A stretch of DNA of 64,000 bases from Cryptomeria japonica (lineage: Eukaryota; Streptophyta; Pinopsida; Cupressales; Cupressaceae): the NCBI RefSeq assembly GCF_030272615.1, contig NC_081408.1, positions 765,576,330 to 765,640,329 on the forward strand, read 5' to 3'. The notes under the pieces were generated by a model. It ran no database searches, was not told the origin of the DNA, and saw only the letters and a program-made list of their open reading frames with translations. Every line of letters begins with the position of its first letter. Positions within the stretch are counted from its first letter, which is position 1. The position numbers were made by a program, and so were the translations under genes. Shown here in pieces: positions 20,062 through 30,831 of the stretch.

Positions 20062-20913
20062 CCCTGACTCATTTTTATTTTGTCATTAGAGATTAGAGGA
20101 GATATTATAGAGAAATCAGATTTTAGATATTAGAGAGAAGAAAGTTATTTTGTAGCAAGATTGAGCATTGAAGAAAGAATTTCAAGCAATTGTTGTCTAT
20201 TTTGGCTTTGAGATCAATAAAATATTGAAGTTGTGGTGTTTTATTGCAATTCTTGTGGCTATCTTCATGGTTGTTTACTTTCTTGAATCATTCTCAATCG
20301 AAGTAGTATTTTAGTTTGAAGGACTAAGTGTTGAGCTTGATCTTTGGTGAGATTCATGTTCCAAACCACTAGCTTCTTACTGATTGTAAGGACGCCTTGT
20401 GTGGTCAACTGGAGATATATAGATTGCTTGAACCTTCAATCATTATTGAACTATTGATATGTACCTTTATGGTAGTGTCTATAATTCTTGATGATTTGAA
20501 AAATCACTAGTCACCTTAGAAGATCACATCAATTCCAGTAGAGTTGTAATTGCTTGGCAATACTGAAATTGGTAGAATCTTACCAAGTCTAACCTACATT
20601 GAGTCTTTCTTAGGATTAGATTAGAATTCATCTCTTGCAAACCCTATCTTTTGATCTTTTTTGAGAACTTGTTAGTTTTAGGGAATTTTTGTTCCTGCAA
20701 TTCGGATACGTAAGGCCCCTTGATGAAACAGCATTTACAACGACCACTGGTGCTTATCCACACGTAGAGACCCTACATCGAAGAACCTTGGAGTCATCCT
20801 GATTGATCCTTTTTTGCGACATCTTCAGCAATCAGAGGCTTTATTCAAGAGAGGATAAGGTACCCTTGGGTATTTTATTCTATGTTTGATAGTGTACAAA
20901 ATACACATCAACA

Positions 20914-21463
20914 CTACCTAAACCCAAAAATTTTACTTGCCTAATACGTTCAAAGCTGACGAAGAAGTCATGGCAAGAGTTCTTTGATGCATTGATGGAA
21001 TGATCACAAATAATGGGTAAGAGACAAAATTCTTGATGAGTTGCAAGTCTACAAAGGTGTGGATAAGAAGCTCTTCTCTTCTAGTTAAAACATTTGGAAG
21101 AGGGGAAACAAACAGCCACATAAAAGATTATCATTTAATTTATAGTTTAATACTTAAAAGTGGTAACTTTAAATAACAAGTTCTATAGTTTTTACTTAGT
21201 TCTTATATTTTTTATATATTTTGTTTGTAGATTTGTGGTGGGATATTTGTGATGCTAGGACACCAACTCTTCAGAGGCTAGTTATACCTGGACCTATACA
21301 CTTCTGCATGTGAACATGTTTAGAGCTTATTTGAGAGCTTAAGGCCAAGAAAATAAACAAGTTGACCCAAGAAAAGCTTAATAACCTTGTCTTTGTCCAA
21401 CACAAGCTTCACCTTTAAACCAAAAAGTGGAGGGTCCTTCTCATGATACAATCAACTTGAATG
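20914..21463 (+). pseudogene. hAT exons right of unit B
   Basis: LNPKILLA continues the exon broken at 13476, and YKGVDKKLFSS follows. After an AT-rich intron-like gap (~21125-21228) comes the hAT C-terminal dimerisation region: DLWWDICDARTPTLQRLVI, KKINKLTQEKLNNLVFVQHKL. The usual 'CSSSGCERNWS' block is missing. The next LTR starts at 21464. Confidence 0.8.
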
Positions 21464-23794
21464 TGTAATGTCCCCTTTTGGGAGGACACTAAATCTTGCC
21501 CAATATACTTGTAGAATTATTGCAGGTTATGTATTTTCAGTCTGCTGTGGTAATTTGGGCAGATTCAATTCAATGTCGTTTCCCTCTTTAAATGCACAGG
21601 TCTGCTGTTTATATCAATCTGATATGCTGCCTATACTCAGATATGTGTGTGTGTGTGTAATGTCCCCTTCTCCTTAGCACGTGGACATTCACGAGGTTGG
21701 CCTATAATTTGACCCTCGTAGGCCAAGGATTTGATTAGGGGGTCGCCTAGGCAGAAATTAGTGGCTTCACATTCTATTTCTACTTGGTTTTATGGCAAAA
21801 TAAGGAGATAACACGTATCATGAGACGTGTGCACTTTAACTATATTGAAATAATATTTTTAAAGTGCAATTAAAATAACATGTGTAATAAATAATAATAA
21901 AGTGTACCTATCCGATAAGGAAGGAATCTTATGATGGGATATGAAAAGAATAAATAGAGGAGGGTAATTCATGGTTGAGCATCGGTTACTCGTTATCTTC
22001 TTTGTATTGTGGTTGTGGAGCCAAGGGTTGTCCGCAGATTTGGTCTTAGGGAACAATATCTCCCTTCGATCTGCATAACTGAGGGGGTGAGAGATCCTCC
22101 GAAGGGTTGCCTTGAGAGTGAGGGACATTCAGTCCTTCATATTGAGCTATTGAGGTTTACATCAGTTTTTCATGGAGTACGATTCTTGTTGAAGACTTCA
22201 GTTTTTGGGGTGAACGAATGGTGATAATTGGGTCTACACATTTGGAGAGGTTAGGCGAATTTCCTTGAAGCATTTGGAGGAGCTTTGTGTCATTTGCTGG
22301 GGTTATATCAGATCTGAAGTCACATTGCACCAGACCCTCTTCCATCGCGATTTTGCTCATAAGCCAATGGGAATACATCATTTCATGGATATGAGGACAG
22401 CGTAATTTTTGGTGGAGTAAGGTGATTCATTTGTGAACATTGTGGGGTTGAATTTGTGGAGATTCAAAGTTACATCAGACTGAAACCCAAAATCGTGGCA
22501 GACAGCTCCCCTTCGATTTTACTCACAAGTCCTCTAATTGGCATTGAATCTCAGCTTGTAGGTCAGCGCCACACTTGTCAAGGAAGGGCGATTATCCTAG
22601 ATGAAGAATTAAGGACTGGCAGCCACCAAATCTTCAGTATATCAGACCTCAGTTGCAGCAGCAGGGGTGATTCTTGAAGGAGGTCGAACTGTCACATTGG
22701 AGGCACCTTGACCTTGATATTGCTTGCTTCTTCAAACGCATTATCCCAGGTTCAATTGCAAATAGACCTCATTGTAAATTTTCAGTTTGGTGTGCATTGG
22801 ATTTGGACTGTCATTTGTCTTCAGAAGTCTGCAAATGAATAAAGGTTGAAGGAGTTTATGGCTGCATCTTATATAACTGTTTTCTGAGGATGTATGACAA
22901 CTGTTTGTCATAATGACAGTTAGTAGTTGTCCATATTTGAGAGCCAAATTTGTTATGTTACATATCTAGGTAGCTGTCTATGCATTTCATGGTTATCATA
23001 CTTTTCATTGCAAATCATTTGTAGTTGTTCTTTCATGAGGAATTAGTGTTTGATGTCCTTCGTATCTGAAACTACTAAGAGACATACATCAGCATTACAC
23101 TCAAAATCAAAGTTGCATAACACACAGCTTGAAAGACAGGTTTCCCTTGCATATTCAGTTAAAATACTGCAAGGGATATTACAGTGTGCGTTTGTGTGAG
23201 AGAGAGAGAAAGAGTGAGAATCCTTTCTATTCCATCAAGTCTGATTCTCTAGTTATTGATTTAACATTTCCTCTTCTTTTCCTTTGCTGCCTGCTTTATT
23301 ATTGTTTACAAATTTGCATTTGTGTTCTGATCTCTTTGATAAATGTTCATATCATTCTTCCAGATTTTCTTATAATTCTGATTTAGGTTTACTCCTAAAT
23401 CTACTTTAATGCTTCAGATATTTTGTTCTATTCCATGGATCCTTCCTTCTCAAATGAAAACTACTCCTCTTTATATCCTCCAATGTGAAGGAGAGTCACA
23501 CCTCTTCTTAATGGTCGTAACCTTTCACAATTACCACCCTTCAAAAGGGTCAACCTTTCATCATTACTGCCCCTTTGAAAGAGTCACTTCCTTATCTTCT
23601 TCTCATCAATGCTTCCTTAATTCCTTTGCTCCCTTCTTTCCTCTTTCTTCCCTTTTTTCCCCAAATGAAGTTCTCTTCTCTCCCATTTATATCTCAAGTT
23701 TGAGGGAGTCACAACTTTTCATTTCATGCCTTTTGACCATTCATCAAACTTAATTAAATTTTAATAAATCCTCTTTCAACAAGTGTACATTACA
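21464..23794 (-). mobile_element. Solo LTR (TGTAATG family) split by a second LTR
   Basis: Outer ends TGTAATGTCCCC (21464) and TGTACATTACA (23794). Target duplicate GAATG lies at 21459-21463 and 23795-23799. The right part (23690-23794), read on the minus strand, matches the start of the plus-strand LTR at 38878: TTAATTAAGTTTGAT, CAAAAGGCATGAAATGA, GTTGTGACTCCCTCAAA. Without the nested element (21656-23188) it is ~800 bp. It interrupts the hAT pseudogene near its 3' end. Open frames inside are not genes. Confidence 0.88.
21656..23183 (+). mobile_element. Nested solo LTR, 1.5 kb
   Basis: Starts TGTAATGTCCCCTTCTCC, ends AAGGGATATTACA, with GTGTG on both sides (21651-21655 and 23184-23188). The duplicate lies in a GT-rich stretch, so it is weaker proof than usual, but the inverted tips and the clean break in the outer LTR support it. 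It contains a TATA-like AGAATAAATAG (~21948) that suggests plus orientation. Its body differs from the outer LTR although the tips match, so it belongs to a related but distinct gypsy family. Confidence 0.8.
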
Positions 23795-23935
23795 GAATGT
23801 CATCGATCCAATTGCTAATTAAACTCTCCAAAAACATAAAGAAGGAATATTTACTAATGAAGATATCAATGAATTGGAGAAAGTGGCAATAGAGGTGGAT
23901 GCATTGGAGGCAGACAGGTTCTTCGTTTCAAAATG
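23795..23935 (+). pseudogene. hAT C-terminal tail right of the solo LTR
   Basis: NVIDPIAN...LQKHKEGIFTNEDINELEKVAIEVDALE continues the acidic tail typical of DUF659/hAT proteins ('DPI..deid...eW'). It directly follows the GAATG duplicate, so the LTR was inserted inside the coding end. Confidence 0.65.
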
Positions 23936-26039
23936 CACAAGTAGAATTTTTGTTTCAAAATGCAGAGCCTGCTTTACCCTGTGTGCTGCCTGTTCTGTCT
24001 GCACACTTTGCCCTGCTTGTCTGTTCTGCCATATCCATATGCCTCCTGCTCTATCCACACACACCTGCTTTGTGTGACCTGCTGTCTTTGATTTCCCCTC
24101 GTTCAGCCCTTCAACAGTTTGTTGCTGTTGTTTTTCAATATTTTATCCCGATCTTTCCTTCGACAGAAACGAATCAACTCCTCAATAGCAATCATCAAAT
24201 TTTGCAGTCGACCCTTTGACAGCATTTCTCCCTTAGGTCTTATTAGGCAATTTCCTAGTTGTTGACAATTGCCTTAGCATAACCTTGCCTAGGGCTTCCT
24301 TACTCTAATGGCAAACATTAGAAGAATGAATGTACAAAGTTTGAGAGAATTGTATGGCACAAAGTCCAATGTCTATTTGCTTGCATTTATTATTGTAAGA
24401 GGAAGTTTTTTGGCAGTTATAACTTAATTGTGTAAGTTATTTTTAGACAATAAATGTGGAGTTATGACATGATTCACAGAAGCAATAACTGTGTACAAAG
24501 TCTACTCAAAACATTATATGTAATACTTATAATGTTCCATCTTTCTACCAATCACATAATCAGTAAACTAATATGTTAAAATAGAAGAATAAGGTAGCTA
24601 ACAGTACATTATCAGTCATTTTACGATCATTAGGAGCTCCCTGCATAATGATCATTTGTCTAGCAATAAATGTGTTTGTTATGACCCTGAAGTATTTGTT
24701 ATGACCCTGAAGTATGATTTCTTTTGCAATAAACCATATCCAAATGAAATAACAGATGCAACATAAGCAGATGGAAAATTCAAGAGACAAAAGGGGAACA
24801 AATTTTGATAAGAAAAATTATTTAAATTCAAGAATGTTTATTTTATCAAGATTGACTTCCACTATAAAAAGTAAATAATGGACTTTACCAACTAAGAGAA
24901 CATATATTATTTTAATTTTAAATAAAATTTGATACAATGGGCATAGGAATTATCAAATTGTCCAAGGAACATTAATAACTATCATCAAAAGGGACCAGGA
25001 CATGCCTTGACTTGAACTCCCAATGTGCCTCTCTTAATATCAAGTCCTATGAAGCGTGGATAACTGAAAAGAAGCGTAAAAATAACCCTGAAGACCTGCA
25101 TACAACCATAGCATATCATAAATGTATAGTTATGATACCAAATGGGAATTATACAAGCGGAAGGAAACGGTTTAAAATGTGACAGTAATGCAGATTACCT
25201 ATTCCAAGTAAAACCCATGGCATGAGTTAGAACTTTACAAATATTAGATATATAAAAGTACTTGTCCCTATAATTGAATAGATCCAATATATTGCCAAAA
25301 TGAAAAATGACCAATGAGTTTTAAAAGTATTTGCTCTAAAAATTTTGCCATGCTCCTAAAGGTGTCATAAAACACTTGGAGTACAGAGATTTGCAACCAT
25401 TGAAAATAGAAAAACCTGAACTTTAGGCATCCACAAAAGCTCTAGAGATCCTGATTAAATGAAAATTTGATGAGAATGGAGTGTCATAATAAAGTAGAAC
25501 GATGCTTGAAAACAAATCTACTACAATGACGTACTTGGTATAAGACAATAGGATCCACTGAATAACAACTGCAGCAACAGATGAAAGCCAATTCAGAGAT
25601 ATTTATTGCATGTCTGTAGAGACAGGGTAAAATGTTCCATATTTAAATCTCATTTCAATATAATCAGCATTCCAGATCATGTGCAGGACTGTCAGCCTTC
25701 ATGATTTATGAACTGACCCAGTAGCTGGTTTTTGTATTCCATAAATTGAAGACCGCCAGTTAAATCATCCTCAAGAATGATTCAGCTACCTGAGTCTAAT
25801 TAGAGTACAATTTAAGATGCAATTTAGACGAATGTCCAGGTGAAGTAAACAAAAGTGGACTGAAACATACTTGCTTCCTTTTATATGGTTTTCTTTTTCT
25901 AATGTCAAATACCTATGATTAAAAATAAAAGGATTTACATTATTCATAGTCCTTCTAATACCAAAAATGGGACAAGAATATTACTGAAGGCATGATCTCA
26001 TTTGTAAGTTCATGGGGCTTAGATATTTTGAAGGCCTTT
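23936..26039. other. Non-coding DNA, one short tandem repeat
   Basis: No gene recognised. A stretch near 23960-24070 is rich in CTG/TGCC words (its frames give Cys-rich peptides, not a protein family). TTTGTTATGACCCTGAAGTA is perfectly duplicated at 24675-24694 and 24695-24714. From 24780 on it is AT-rich unique-looking DNA. Confidence 0.5.
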
Positions 26040-28160
26040 ATTTCTTCAAGCATGTTGGACTTTTCATGAAAATTTGGCATCTAGATTTTATTCCGACAGT
26101 AGAAACCCCATCCAATGTTCCAGTCTAGATTCATTTATTCGCTTTGCCACTGATTTTCTACAAAGATTAATGCTTAAAAAAATTGAGAGATTATTTGCAT
26201 ACCTATTTAGGTACTTCACAGATTACCAGAGAAAAAAAATCTCTAGTTATGCCCATATCTATGTTGAACTCGATTTAAATAGTCCTTTGCCCAAGGCTCT
26301 TAATATTCAAGTGGGAGATTTTGTTTGGCATCAAACCTTTATTATGAAGCCAGTCATTTCAGACTATGTTAGCAGGTCCTATTTTCACCTAAATTTGTTT
26401 GTGGGTTCAGTTCTGGAACTGATTTGGTGCAAGTTCATCCCCGGTTATGCCCAGGCAGTACCTTGGGCATACCCAATGTTGATATAGGCAAATTTCGGGT
26501 TTCTGAATCTTAAATTGAAATAAACTAGCACTTCTGAACATGCGGACACCAACTGGACTATGAAAGCATTAGGGAAACATCTTCCCGTATGATATTCACT
26601 TCTTGAATAAAATTTATTGAGTTGTACTAGTGGTATATCTTTAGGAGTTCTCACTTCCAACAATCTGAATGTCTTGACCACTAATAGTTATGCCCCCCAA
26701 GATCTTCGAGGAATGATTTGTATGTTCACAGAGAAGCTTCTCCTCAAGATGACTTCAATGTTGTGTTATCCCTTTGTTAAAAAAAGGGTGGTTCTCCTAC
26801 ACTTCCTCAAGCTCTTCTTCTTCTTCTACAGAACATTATTCATCTTCCATTAATGGATATCCCTCCCAAACAATGGCTCCTTTACTTGGCAGAGTTGTAG
26901 AATTGGAGATGTGTAGAATTTTGTTCAGTGATTTTTGGCCTTCTTAGCGCCCTTCAATTTGCCTCCTTCATCTTGGACAATGCTGGTTCAAATCACTAGC
27001 CCATAGCTTGGCATTGGAAAGGATCTTTCAAGCCTCAAAATTCTCCTTTTTAGATTCCAACACATGGTTTAAAGAAACTGACTTGGAAGGAAAAAATAGA
27101 CTATGGTGGCAAGAAGGTAAGCCATGGTACAACTCAATATGTTCTGTTCTGCAAATTATGTTTTGTCAAACAACTCGAACAATGGAATTTTTCTTCATGT
27201 GGTAATATTTTGCGAAGGAAAAGAAATATTTGGAACAGACTAACAAAGATACAAGGTTGTATACAAGAAAAAGGCTTAAGTAAGGATTTATTAACTTTGC
27301 ATTCCAAATTTCAGAATGACTTAGAAAGAACTGAGCTTCAGGAGGGAATCATGTGCAGACGAAAAACTTGTTCTAAATGGTTGTAGGTAGGACTAGGAAT
27401 TCTTCTTTTTTCCATCACCCTATTGTGGCACAAAAACATGTTGATGTTGTCAATGATATTCAAAGATGGGATGGATCTAAAATTGTTTTCATTCAAGATA
27501 TTCAAACAGAAGCTGTTTCTCACTTTCATGAGTTAATCAAAGCTCCCACCAACCTCTTTGTTGATAATAGATGTATCATTTTGAAATGTATTCCTAATCT
27601 TATCTCTGCTCATAACAATTCCTTCCTCAATGGACCTATTTCCATGGGTAAGTTAGAGCAAGTCGTTTTTATGATATAAAAGATAAGACTCCTGGCCCTG
27701 GTAGATTTCCTATTGAGTTCTTTCAAAATTTCTAGAATATTGTCAAATATGACATTTTGGAGGCTTCTGAAAAACTACATACCTCAAAACAAATGCTTAA
27801 ATCTCTCAATAGCTCTTTTCTTTCTTTGCTTCCTAAGAAGGATGAGGTCTTGAATTTTTTTGATGTTAGACCAGTAGCTCTTTGCCATACTATTTATAAG
27901 ATTTCCTCTAGAAATATTGCTGAGAAGTTGAAACGTTTCCTTCTATCAATTATTCCAAACAAGGAGGATTTGCTTAGCATCATCAAATCATTCATAGTAT
28001 TGTGATCGTCTAGGAAGCTATCCACTCTATGCCTATTGTACCACTCCTACTTTATCTACGATTATAAATGGTTCTCCTTCTACTATTTTCCATTTTGAAA
28101 GGGGTTTACATCAGTGACACACTCTCTCCATACCGCCCACCTCCTTGCTTTTTAGCTATG
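26040..28160 (+). pseudogene. L1-type LINE relic (ORF1, endonuclease, reverse transcriptase)
   Basis: ORF1: the DUF4283 block around 26115 (PVWIHLFALPL in a shifted frame), then YAHIYVELDLNSPLPKALNI and VGDFVWHQTF (26248-26345). The endonuclease end is hinted at by NGSFTW and GSNHxPIALA (26870-27020). RT: SSFFHHPIVAQKHVDVVNDI (27400-27465), KDKTPGP(D/G)RFPIEFFQ (27680-27730), SLNSSFLSLLPKK, VRPVALCHTIYKISSRNIAEKLKRF (27790-27945), and INGSPSTIFHFERGLHQ (28065-28125). The RT core with AFDKAYD and YADD is missing between 28010 and 28060. Frameshifts throughout. Dead copy of a plant L1-type LINE. Confidence 0.85.
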
Positions 28161-28164
28161 CAAA

Positions 28165-28590
28165 TTTCTTATGTATCACTCCATTTGCCATATAGTCTGC
28201 AATCCTACTCTAATCTCAATAACAATGACTCATGCTGACCAAAGCAATCTTATTTTTCCAAATAACCACTTCTTCTAGCAACGGTTGAAGTTTTCAATTA
28301 GGACAGAATTTATTTTTTAAGGCATTTATATCAATTTGTGAATCTCCCTCTACCTATATACACCTAAACTTTCCACATAAGTCACTTGAAAGCTTACTAG
28401 AGGGCTTCCATCTCTACTTCATTGTTCATTTTTACTCTTTAAGTATTTAGAGACCCCATGCAAAAAAAGAACCTTGAGAGTCCCTAATCACAAAACCAAC
28501 TTCAACTTCTCTTGGATTGCTTTTTGATGCCCCATCAAAGTTAATCTTGGCTCCTTGGTGTAGTGTTAACCATTTATTTTTATGACCATT
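28165..28590 (-). pseudogene. LINE-type RNase H relic, opposite strand
   Basis: Minus-strand reading gives AKINFDGASKSNPREVEVGF and VIRDSQGSFFAWGL, then EGDSQIDINALKNKF, and SRIADYMANGVI near the end. These are the D-G-A-S, GDS and ADxxAN motifs of the plant retroelement RNase H (RVT_3 type) that ends many plant L1 ORF2 proteins. It points against the LINE relic to its left, so it is either a second copy or a rearranged end of the same one. Several stops. Confidence 0.8.
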
Positions 28591-28885
28591 ATTATTACGC
28601 CGAAGGCGTTTCCTTATATGAGATAGACGACCTCGTTTTCGAAATCAACGAACTACGTTTCTCAATGGGCGTGCAAGACGATTGGAATATATTTAACCGT
28701 TGGCTATGATTTCCGACGGTCATTTTTTCCTTCCGTTTTGACTATTTGCCGTTTCACGTTGGCGACAATGCTTTTTATAAATCGTACACATGATGTTTCT
28801 ACGGCTTCGTACTTTATCTGCAGAAACTATGCTAATACGTTACCGCTACGTGCAAGATATTAAATGAAACAAATTAAAGTTTCTC
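28590..28885. other. CpG-rich patch
   Basis: About 30 CG dinucleotides in ~295 bp (ACGCCGAAGGCG, CGACCTCGTTTTCG, CGGCTTCG, TACGTTACCGCTACG), whereas the surrounding tens of kilobases have few. No frame or RNA gene fits. It begins with the palindrome CGCCGAAGGCG. It could be young DNA that has escaped methyl-C decay, a promoter fragment, or part of the Helitron whose 3' end is at 30372. Confidence 0.55.
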
Positions 28886-29790
28886 CCAAGCGAAGTCTAC
28901 CCCTACCAATAAAGGATAGTTGCATATATGGAGTTACTTAATAAGTAGAACTTTAAGGGTGAAAATATTAAGTTATTTGAATGGGGAATGGATTTTTTTT
29001 TTATTGGATTAAGCTGAAAAAATCATTGGAATATAAAGGTCATTAAACATATTTTAATAATAAATGTTATATAATTTTTATTATAAATTTATTAATTTTT
29101 TATATAATTTTTTTTTTAAATATTAAACTAATTTATTTAAATAAAAAATATTTATAAAATATTTAATTCTAACATTGAAAAATATTCTTATTTTAATTTT
29201 TTTTTAATATAAATACTAAATTTACATATATTTTTATTATATTTATTAATTTTTAAAATTTTACTTTTTTATATAATTTGGAAAATATTTATTAAACTAA
29301 TTTATTTAAAAAAAGATATTAAAATAAAGTATTTAATTTTAATATTGAAAATAATTCTTATTTTAATTTTTTTTAAATTATCATTTTTATTAATATTTTG
29401 ATTTTGATATGTTTTGACTTTACATTTAGTTTTGTTCTATTTTATTATTTAATTTAGATTCAAGTTTGAAAATAAAACACATTCTTTTAATTACTATACA
29501 AAACTTATTATATTTATTTTACTATATTGGATTTGATTATGTCTAGCAAAAGGATAACAATACGAAATCGCATTTAACATTCCCCACAAGTCCACTTTTC
29601 TATATATGATATATTTTATTGCAATATATGCTTAATCTTTAATTATGTTTTTAAATTGCATAGATATTATATTTATTTGTATATATTATATATTGTTAAA
29701 TACAAGTAATAATATATTATTTTTCATATAGTATTATTAAATTAATTTATATTATTAAATATATCACTCCTTATTTCTCCCTCACTACAT
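28886..29790. other. Extremely AT-rich DNA
   Basis: From 28985 to 29760 the sequence is close to 90% A+T, with TTTTATTAT/ATTTAATTTT words and two loosely similar halves (AATTTATTTAAATAAA near 29140 and 29305). Nothing coding. It may be the body of the Helitron ending at 30372 or a matrix-attachment-like stretch. Confidence 0.5.
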
Positions 29791-29849
29791 TTGTATCTCT
29801 TCAATCTCTACCTATACCCAAATCCTCTCTTTTTATCTCTCCCTCTCTT

Positions 29850-29854
<5 letters not shown>

Positions 29855-29906
<52 letters not shown>
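29855..29906. repeat. (CT)26 microsatellite in a pyrimidine-rich tract
   Basis: An uninterrupted (CT)26 run followed by TATATATATA, inside a ~350-bp pyrimidine-rich stretch (29765-30115). The frame 29791-30102 (Leu/Ser/Ile repeats) is an artefact. Confidence 0.95.
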
Positions 29907-29912
<6 letters not shown>

Positions 29913-30117
29913 ATATATATACATATATATGAATCTATTCCATCTCTATATCTATACCTTAATCCTCTCTCTTAATCTCTTCCTCTACATCTTCATTTCC
30001 ATCTCGATCTCGATCTCTATCTTCCTCTCTATCTTTATGCCCTTACCCTTCTCTCTCACACACACTCTTCCCCCCTCTATCTCTTTCTCTTTTCATCCCT
30101 AACTTTCCCCCTCTCTT

Positions 30118-30372
30118 AAAACCTACTTATCATTTTGATTTGTAGGTTTACTTTCACCCATGTTCAAACCCTCGTAATTGGAAGCATAACTGATTTGAAG
30201 CTATCACTTCTCCATTGACACTCTTATTGCATAAATAACATCCTTCACTAAATATCCTACCAATTGACCTCATGTGATACACAAATGTATTTGAAAAACA
30301 GATCATTTTTTTCCTTACTGCCTTTCCACACCTTTTCGGCGTACCTATTGCACACCACGGTGCAATTGCTAG
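30118..30372 (+). mobile_element. Helitron-like 3' end, copy 1
   Basis: It ends with hairpin TTGCACaccacgGTGCAA (30348-30365), then TTG, then CTAG, followed by T: the Helitron 3' signature (hairpin, CTRR, host T). About 250 bp upstream match 56875-57127 (TCTCCATTGA, TGACCTCATGTGATACACAA, TTCGGCGTACC). A pyrimidine-rich tract precedes both copies. The 5' TC end is not identified, so the length is unknown; it may reach back to ~28.6 kb. Confidence 0.7.
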
Positions 30373-30426
30373 TTTACTATTAAACCTTGAACAAGAGAGA
30401 GTAAGAATTTTTCATTTAATATGTTT

Positions 30427-30831
30427 TGTAGAACACAATTCTACTACTAAGAGAAGGGAGGGAGAGGGTGAATCAGTAGTAAATTAAACTTTCATTTCCT
30501 CAATTAATTAAGTATCTTTGATAAACTGAAAAGAATGCAATAACAAGTAGAGACCAGAACACAAGAAATATGTGGAAACCCTGAATATGGGAAAAACCAT
30601 GGTGAGAAATGCTGCTAGGATCAATTGTCCCAATCCAGCCTCACAAAGAAACTTGAGTGCAATATTTAAGGGCACCAACCCTAAGGAGTCACCAAAACCC
30701 CTATTTTAGAGCACCAACTCTTCTTGATTTGAGCACCCACTTAGTATTCAAAAAGCACCAACTTAAAGAATATACAAATTACAATTCTTTTCAATTAATA
30801 TTACATTTCATGAACATTATTCATGCTCTCT
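30427..30831 (-). mobile_element. Copia LTR relic, minus strand
   Basis: The reverse complement has AGTTGGTGCTTTTTGAA, GGGTTGGTGCCCTT, CCATGGTTTTTCCC, TTGTGTTCTGGTCTC and GATTCACCCTCTCCC in the same order as the plus-strand LTR at 32280-32598. The lower end TGTAGAACACAATTC looks like an LTR tip. Its other end abuts the plus-strand LTR, giving a head-to-head pair. Diverged and without coding sequence. Confidence 0.72.

Larger units (their letters stand above)
13477..20913 (+). mobile_element. Unit B: 7.4-kb TSD-flanked element with palindrome array and long frame
   Basis: Starts TGTTGTGACCATTTCACAC, ends ACACATCAACA, and is flanked by CTACC (13472-13476 and 20914-20918). It interrupts a hAT exon, which proves a discrete 7,437-bp insertion. 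Left part: the same ATCGCCCCA...GGGGACCCCC block as unit A, then 14 palindromes (13872-15840), an AT-rich stretch and a TATA box. Middle: a ~1,066-codon frame of unknown family. Right part: CCCTAATTAGGG, a second TATA box and ~850 bp matching the right end of unit A. The ends occur once only and no gag, pol, PBS or purine tract is seen. It is either a giant LTR carrying its own gene (solo) or an undescribed element type. Confidence 0.9.
11757..23935 (+). pseudogene. hAT-type transposase (BED + DUF659 + dimerisation region), broken
   Basis: One decayed hAT transposase gene on the plus strand, spread over 12 kb by later insertions. Pieces in order: BED-like region (11757-12110, VPNEIRREM), DUF659 core (12420-13135), a further exon (13285-13476) continuing after unit B (20914-21121), C-terminal dimerisation region (21229-21463) and tail (23795-23935, NVIDPIAN, FTNEDINELEKVA). 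Putative intron ends are visible at TTTCAATTTTAG (13284) and TTTTGTTTGTAG (21228). Many stops and frameshifts. No terminal inverted repeats or 8-bp duplication were found, so it may be an element relic or a domesticated-type gene. Confidence 0.82.

Noticed and set aside
29791-30102. 103-codon frame rich in Leu, Ser, Ile
   Set aside because: Translation of a CT microsatellite and pyrimidine-rich tract.
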